64,000 nucleotides of DNA, taken from Erodium maritimum (Eukaryota; Streptophyta; Magnoliopsida; Geraniales; Geraniaceae). The translations under genes and the position numbers were made by a program. The notes below the pieces were generated by a model, which searched no databases, was not told the DNA's origin, and saw only the letters and a list, made by a program, of their open reading frames with translations. Below, piece after piece: positions 57,851 through 64,000 of this stretch. The stretch is from contig OY997588.1 of assembly GCA_963921825.1 (NCBI GenBank), positions 125,333,203 to 125,397,202 on the forward strand. Direction: 5' to 3'. The stretch's first letter is position 1. Every line of letters starts with the position of its first letter.

Positions 57851-60629
57851 TGTCACGCCCCAAATCCGGTTTTGACCGAATTCGCGACGTGAACTAAAAT
57901 GATAATAAATTTAAATGAAAGTAAAGCCAAAGCAGTCTACAATAGTAGTTAAAACTTTAAACAACATCGCGAGCCACAGCTCGATAAAAACAACAGTAAA
58001 ATACTTCAACAATTAATGGTACGTCTCTAGACATTAGCCCGAATCCCCGTCAGCTCCCTCCCTCCGAGAATCCTGCTAGTACAATTCCCGCTCGACAACC
58101 TGAAACACAACAAGTAAGGGGGTGAGCTTACGCTCAGTAGGAAAAGTAGTTAAGGTTCTAAACCACAGTTCATCACCACGGGTAACCGTCCAATTAGGGC
58201 ATACTAATAAAACACAATTCTTAGTGACAAATAAACGATCACTCCAAGGCAGCACCTGGCCTTCACTCAGGCACAACCCGTAAAACAACTCACGACGAAC
58301 CGAACTCATACCACTTTCCACAATCAGCTCTTGACACCCATCACCTAACGATTCTCAATGGACAACGCCCACGGTTTTCTTACAACCGACCACACGTGCG
58401 AACTCGCACTGCAACACCGGAATCAGGTACAACATCACCTCGAGTCACCCTACACTCTCACAAGACCGAAGTCTCACTTAACCCAATGCGCAAAGCCAGA
58501 CAGCCCGCACGACTCACACAACAGAACAATGCACAAAGCCCAACAATGAGAATAAAACACACAACAAAACACACACAGATGTCGTAAGACAACACACAAC
58601 CAATCAGCCAGAATAAGGCACAGGCGAGACACACACAGATGTCTCCTAACGGCATAAGACATACCACCGGATTCACACAACCACTTATATCGTACTGGAC
58701 CACACAACATCAGTCCTGATATCTTCCTCCGCACACAGACGAAGGGTAACATCCTCGACCGGAAATCCCCCAGTCCGATGTCTTCCACGCACAAAGACGT
58801 AGGCACGATATCTTCCTTCGCACACAGACGAAGGGTAACATCCTCGACCGGAAATCCCTCAGTCCGATGTCTTCCACGCACACAGACGTAAGCACTACAC
58901 AACATGCGCACCGAACCGGTAATGCCATCATCCGGACGTCTTCCACGCACACAGACGTGGGGCATCCCGTCACATAGACTAGGGGCATCTATCACCACAT
59001 GTACAGGACCGGCACACACCTTGGTCAAACATCGTCCCGGACTACGGGTCATCGGGGTGCTGATAACGCCATCCTTAGCCTCAATACGCTTCACCGGAAC
59101 TATCCCTCGGGGTAAGCCTACTCCGACTACGCCATCTCTTGGAGCACCCAAACAGGGTCTAACACACAACACAATGCACTGATGGTCTCGGCATACCAAC
59201 CGAACCATCTCAACATAGCACACATCCAGTCTATTACTCACCCGGTCATATCACAACCAAGGATTCACGTAATCAAACATGGCACACTTTCCCACACACA
59301 GTCACAACATGAAACACCGAGTATAATCTTATTTAGACTCTCACACAGCGGGTATAACACACACCACGCAAACCTAGGGCTCGACATGGCCCATCTACCA
59401 GCACGGCAATTTCCCAAGTATTGAAAGCAGGCTAACACTAGTGAATCTCGTCCTACATGTTACTAGACTCGTCCGTTTAATCAATTAAGTAAAGCAGTCA
59501 TCCCTATATGCCTACTAGGACCTTTCCGTTATTATTAAACCCTAATCATGCACACTAGTAACTTTCCGTAATTAAAGCGGTATCTGCTACTTTCCCCACC
59601 TCAAGGCGAACCGACAACTACGTCTCCTAGTTGCTAACGTCCTGCCTAACTCCGATCTTCTCGGGCGAAGTCCACGACTGATTTTAATAGGTAAAACTTT
59701 ACAATCAGTTCTGATATAGCCCAATTTACATTCAACATTTGCCTTTTAAACTCGAATGGGTCAAAAGCTGGATTAAACGACGAATCGGGTTCGAGCACCC
59801 GAACCCCGAGCACAGAACCCGATGCACGTTTACCGAGGTACGGTTCCCAATGCATGGATCTCGAGGCATAATTTTCGAGGTGTGGTTCCGAGACACGAGT
59901 TTAGAGACACGGTTCCCGATGTACCCAATTCAGCAGTTCCGTTTTAAATCCCGTTCTAAGTCCGATTAAACATCCAGTTTATTCATTCGGTTTCCAAAAT
60001 CGATCCAAGTTCGTTCCAGGTTCGTTCTAGAGTCAAAAACCAGTCTTTTTAATTAAAACAGATCCACTTTTCTTTGTTTATCTTGTTTTTCCCTTTTAAA
60101 TCTCAAATCTGATTTCATTTCCCCTTTTTCTTTTAGTTTCTTTAATTACTGATTCAAACTCGTCCAGATCCGGATCCAAAACAGAAATCGGTTTCAACTG
60201 TCCAGATCCAATAGAAGTTCGAAAAAAACGAAAGGGAAGGGGAAGGGGAAGGGGAAGGATGTAGGGGGAGGAGAGGGATGGTCGGAGAGAGTTCGGCGAG
60301 GGAGAGGGACGGCGCAGGCGTTTTGAAGGAGAAGAGGGAAGAGAGAATCGGGATTGAGAAGTTCGAAGAAGAAGACGAGACGTGAATGAGTTCTGAAACC
60401 CTAAAGTTTGAGCTTAAGTACTACGGGCTTGGGCCGGGTCGAAGTCTTGGGCTGGGTCCGCGGATCGGGCCTGGTCTGCCCGGTCCAGCCCAAACCTTTT
60501 TTTGACGAATTAAAATTTAAACAGAATTTCAACCTCGTCATTACCAAAAACCGACCCAAATTTCAACCTCGATGTTCCGATCGAATAAAATTAGATAAAC
60601 TAAAACTTTTTACCGAATCGGTCTTCACA
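57851..60629 (-). repeat. 5' LTR (family A) of the gag-only element
   Basis: 2779 bp. On the minus strand it begins TGTGAAGACCGATTCGG and ends GGATTTGGGGCGTGACA. Within it, 58720-58990 carries irregular tandem copies of a phrase with CCGATGTCTTCCACGCAC and ACATCCTCGACCGGAAATCC. Compared with the left LTR it lacks about 330 bp near 60260 and has extra tandem copies near 58790-58870. Confidence 0.88.
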
Positions 60630-60633
60630 GATT

Positions 60634-61103
60634 AATGGAGAAAAAATTGGTATTTGGTTGTGATGAACGGTCGAAAACCCCCTATAGGCAGAAAAAGAAA
60701 AATTACAAGAGGGGAACTAAAAAGTATAGAAAAGATGACAGAAATACCTATTACAAATTTAGAAAACTTTGACGCAAACCATACAAAAAACAGAACATAA
60801 GTGAGTGTACGTGTTGGAACTGCCATGAGAAAGGACACTATGCAAGTAGATGCCCTAAACTAAAAGAGAAAAAAATAAAATGCGTCAACACATTAGAATT
60901 TATCATGAGTCTAGAACAAATAAGAGATGGTATGCATGCGAAGAAGAAGAAGAAGAAGAAGAAGAAGAAGAAGAAGAAGAAGAAGAAGAAGAAGAAGAAG
61001 AAGAAGAAGAAGAAGAAGAAGAAGAAGAAGAAGAAGAAGAAGAAGATGATGATGATGATGCACAATCATATGATAATAATTCACCCAATAGTGAGACAAA
61101 ATA
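60634..61103 (+). pseudogene. Endogenous pararetrovirus coat protein C-terminal end with zinc knuckle
   Basis: Viral sequence resumes immediately after the LTR. A very basic stretch (Lys/Arg/Tyr-rich, 60680-60790) leads to a canonical knuckle CWNCHEKGHYASRC (C-x2-C-x4-H-x4-C, about 60808-60852), the hallmark of caulimovirid coat proteins. A stop lies shortly before it (about 60770). A long GAA run at 60940-61046 and GAT run to about 61060 follow. The zinc-knuckle frame reads Lys through the GAA run, whereas the neighbouring frame reads Glu then Asp. The acidic reading, usual for coat-protein ends, requires a frameshift. Confidence 0.75.
60940..61060. repeat. Microsatellite (GAA)n-(GAT)n
   Basis: About 35 uninterrupted GAA triplets followed by about 5 GAT triplets, inside the coat-protein-to-protease part of the viral relic. 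Confidence 0.97.
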
Positions 61104-61454
61104 ATGGTTGCAGTATATATAGAAGCCTATGTAGAGTATAAACCTGATAAGTTGATAAAACAAATAATATTGATAGACGATGGAACAAACTTATGTCTAG
61201 CAAAGAAAAATATACTAGACCTACAAAAGTGGATAAAATCCAACATCTATAAGACTAAAGTAACGGAATTTGATGAGAGGAGAAAAGAGCTAGATGAAAT
61301 AGCTAAAAACGTGAAGATAGTCCTACATAAGACAGTGGTTAGAATCCCTCTAATATATGAAGAAGAAAGAATGAAACAACCAACATTATTGGGAAACAAC
61401 TTCTTAGATTATTTTAGAACTAGAGTAGTAAGAATAGATATTGTTAGCTTATAA
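61104..61454 (+). pseudogene. Endogenous pararetrovirus aspartic protease
   Basis: An open frame of 116 codons. It has the retropepsin-like layout: a start VAVYIEAYV, an active-site region ILIDDGTNLCLA in which the usual D-T/S-G reads D-D-G, and the C-terminal hydrophobic-Gly motif PTLLGNNFLDYF. The family cleaves the viral polyprotein as a dimer. Replacement of the T/S next to the catalytic Asp is expected to impair it. Confidence 0.75.
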
Positions 61455-61532
61455 ACACCCTGTAACAAATGGATAATTATTAAAAGAATACACCCATAAG
61501 CTATATGGAGTGTAAGCAGCATAACCTTAGAA

Positions 61533-62336
61533 ATGGATAGTAACTTAAAAATGTTAACAGAAAAATATTACAATCTATTAAAACCCAATTTTGGAGAAAA
61601 CCCAATAAAATTATGGATTAAAGAAAAAATATATGCTGAGATAAAACTAATAGACCCCAATGATATCATAAGATCTAAACCCATCAGATATAGTCCAACG
61701 GACCAGAAAGAATTCGAAAACCAGATTGAGGAATTAATAAAAATTAGGCTCATACAAGAAAGTAAGAGCCCTCATTGCAGCCCAACCTTTCTTGTAAGAA
61801 AACATACTGAACAAAAGAGAGGAAAAGCCAGAATAGTGATAGATTACAGAGAATTAAATAAGAAAACAATATTTGATAGATATTTTTTACCCTATAAGAG
61901 GAACCTTATAGATAGACTAGGAAATAAGAAATAGTTTAGTAAATTTGATTGCGAAAGCGGATTTTGACAGATAAAACTAACTAAAGAATCAAGACTTTTA
62001 ATAGCCTTCAGTGCACCACAAGGTCATTACGAATGGATAGTTTTGCCTTTCAGACTAAAAAATGCACCACAGATATTTCAAAGGAGAATGGACCAAGTTT
62101 TTAGAAAATTAAGAGACTTTTGTATTATATATGTAGATGACATACTGGTATTTAATGATACTCTAGAAGAACACATTGAGCACTTAGACCAATTTATAAG
62201 AATAGTAAAGCAACATGGGATACTGCTGTCAAAAAAGAAATCTGAAATCTTCAAGAAAGAAATAGAATATTTGGGATATGAAATAGACAAAAATGGCCTG
62301 AAGTTACAAAACCACATAGTAACAAAAAATATGTAA
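61533..62336 (+). pseudogene. Endogenous pararetrovirus reverse transcriptase
   Basis: Collinear with caulimovirid RT. Landmarks are: IRLIQESKSPHCSPTFLV; RIVIDYRELNKKT; then two nonsense codons (61932-61934 and in the following FSKFDCESGF stretch, about 61966); then FSAPQGHYEWIVLPF with R replacing the usual G in PFGL; KNAPQIFQRRMD; the catalytic box IIYVDDILVF (about 62125-62155) with both Asp present; and EYLGYEIDKNG. It is not functional because of the stops. Confidence 0.9.
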
Positions 62337-62697
62337 TTTTAAAGAAACACTAGAAAATAAGAAAGAGGTACAACAATTCCTAGGAATAATAAACTATGCC
62401 GCGGACCATATAAAAGACTTACCAAAGTTAAGAAAACCTTCACAAGAATTAACAAAGAATAAACCCTTTGTTTGGGAAAAGAAACATGAAGAATGTATAA
62501 GACTACTAAAAGAAAGAGTAAAAGATTTACCAAAACACAGAATACCTACATACACAGACCAACTAGAATTATTTACAGATGCTAGTGATGTAGGATGGGG
62601 AGCTGTCCTCATAGCTTATAAAAAAGAAGATGTAGATAAAGAAAACCCTTTCATATGTGGATATGGAGGAGGAACATGGAAAACCAATGAAAGTAAC
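62337..62697 (+). pseudogene. Endogenous pararetrovirus RNase H, truncated
   Basis: After a stop at 62334-62336 the frame continues shifted with the connection domain (KKEVQQFLGIINYAADHI) and the start of RNase H, LFTDASDVGWGAVL, carrying the first catalytic Asp (about 62575-62620). It breaks off at 62697, where an LTR begins. The rest of RNase H and any downstream viral gene lie outside the window or are lost. Confidence 0.85.
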
Positions 62698-64000
62698 TGT
62701 CACGCTCCAAATTCAGTAGAACCGAACTCGGAACGCGAACGTTTAAGACAATAAAACATTTTTAAACCTTTTAAATGAATCGCTTTAAAACCACCATTTA
62801 GCTAACCAAAATAATAATTTACAACTCAAAAGTACGTCCCAACAAGCGGACAAAATACAAGGCGTACGTCGCTAGACTCAAAAAAGAAACCCGGACTCCC
62901 ACTCCTAGCTCTTCAAGCTTCGAGAGCTCACCTAGTCCGTCCCGCGACCAGTACCTGTAGGAAAAGCAGCTAGGGGTGAGCGTTCGCTCACCACCACGGA
63001 TACCAGACTGACTACGACATACTTAGCAGAACATGCCGGAAACAACAACAACAATCCCAAACACCGGGGACTACTATCCCCAAACTCAAGTAACCCGACT
63101 GACACACGACTAATACTTTCCTCAACCGACTCAACACTCGGACACGTAATGTAGACCCGACACAACGGTTACGACTTCCTCCAAGGACACGAAAGATAAC
63201 CACGCAACACCCAAGATCACAAAGGATCGCACACCAAAAAAGATCGCAAAGGATCGCACTCCAGCTGCTCAGTACCCCCTGCCCTTTTCCCAACACGACG
63301 GTTGGATCAGGCGGCCGACCTGTCGCACTTTTCCCAACACGACGGTTGGATCAGGCTGTCGACCTGTCGCACTTTTCCCGACACCCAATCGGATTAGGCT
63401 GTCGACCTGTCGCACTTTTCCCGACACGGCGGTTGGATCAGGCGGTCGACCTGTCGCACTTTTCCCGACACGAAGTCGGATCAGGCTGTCGACCTGTCAC
63501 ACTCACCTCCCCAGGTAACCACAATCACAATCACAATCACAAGCAAAGTTAAACAAACAGCAACAACACCGGTTTAACACTCCACACGCACTCATGGCCA
63601 CCCAAGACACCAACAGTAAAAACACGGGCTCAACAACCCCACGGGCACTCATGGCCACCCAAGACACAAATTAAACAATCAACCTCCGGGCATAACCAAA
63701 TGCCTCCAGTAATTCTAATATCGATAAGTTCACTGCTCCTACGACACTAATAAGTGTCACATGCATTTCTATTGTTCGATACGTTCCCGTATCATACGAC
63801 ACCACCCGGTGTTGCCTGCCTTTCTATCATTTGATAAACTTACTTAACCCGCGACACCCAAGTGTCACATGCATTTCTACTGTTAACTTTCCCTAGTCAG
63901 GGCCGAGATCCGGCTACTTTTCCCTACCTCGTATGCTTTCCCCAAAAGCTCACAATCAAGCTCTGGCGTGATCACGATCACTCGCCTAGCTTTCCCTTTC
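62698..64000 (-). mobile_element. LTR of family C, entering the viral RNase H, incomplete in window
   Basis: It starts TGTCACGCTCCAAATTC at 62698, the reverse complement of a C/A-type LTR end. It contains GGGGTGAGCGTTCGCTCACC at about 62969 and a tandem array. Repeated CACAATCACAATCACAATCAC near 63520 resembles the inverse of the run at 2795-2822. The other end is beyond the window. Confidence 0.75.
63283..63500. repeat. 44-46-bp tandem repeat, five copies
   Basis: The unit is GTTGGATCAGGCTGTCGACC followed by TGTCGCACTTTTCCCGACAC, with small variants. Confidence 0.92.

Noticed and set aside
60838-61163. Frames of poly-Glu, poly-Lys, poly-Ser, poly-Phe and poly-Leu
   Set aside because: They are the six readings of the GAA microsatellite.
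1-64000. tRNA or rRNA genes
   Set aside because: The only tRNA-related matches are 12-base primer-binding sites. No cloverleaf or rRNA sequence was recognised by eye. A tRNAscan-SE run would be decisive.

Overview
The window is nuclear DNA of a flowering plant, most likely a eudicot. It holds three intron-containing housekeeping or signalling genes and many nested plant transposable elements. There are no prokaryotic signatures. I cannot name the species from sequence alone.

Three host genes are readable exon by exon. (1) 19291-25557, minus: a 10-exon, 502-codon nuclear-envelope membrane protein of the NEMP/PNET2 family. A complete miniature LTR retrotransposon sits in one of its introns. 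(2) 33742-35834, plus: a 5-exon gene for a 152-residue RAD6-type ubiquitin-conjugating enzyme (UBC1/2/3 group). (3) 36240-39379, minus: a 6-exon, 784-codon LRR receptor-like pseudokinase of the At3g03770 group. Genes 2 and 3 converge tail to tail about 400 bp apart. A GC-rich minus-strand fragment at 32651-32949, cut by an LTR, may be the first exon of a fourth gene that was head to head with UBC2.

Layout: 1-5.8 kb, a decayed Ty1/copia element (minus) cut by two long LTRs. 5.8-19.3 kb, a fold-back element, a decayed L1-type LINE, a possible CACTA end, PIF/Harbinger ORF fragments and unassigned AT-rich DNA. 19.3-25.6 kb, the NEMP gene. 26.4-32.65 kb, LINE ORF1 remains, then the 3' end of a Ty3/gypsy element with a 3.2 kb LTR. 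32.65-40.6 kb, UBC2 and the LRR gene. 40.65-43.18 kb, an ORF1-only LINE with a 20-bp target duplication, itself holding a MITE with a perfect 9-bp duplication. 43.9-62.7 kb, an endogenous pararetrovirus (Caulimoviridae) in genome order: tRNA-Met site, small ORFs, movement protein, coat protein, protease, RT, RNase H. It is decayed and split by a poly(A) retroposon, by an 11.6 kb gag-only Ty3/gypsy element with a nested solo LTR, and at its end by another LTR that runs off the window.

Three related long-LTR families recur. I call them A (starts TGTGAAGACC), B (starts TGTAAAACCCC) and C (degenerate start). They share a terminal block around CCGGATTTGGGGCGTGACA and an upstream hairpin-like TACTGAGCG...GCTCACCC motif, and carry different 44-62 bp tandem repeats. 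The most unusual items are non-autonomous elements: the ORF1-only LINE, the miniature LTR element with a fused gag-pol remnant ORF, and the gag-only gypsy element. I found no clearly new enzymatic or defence system.
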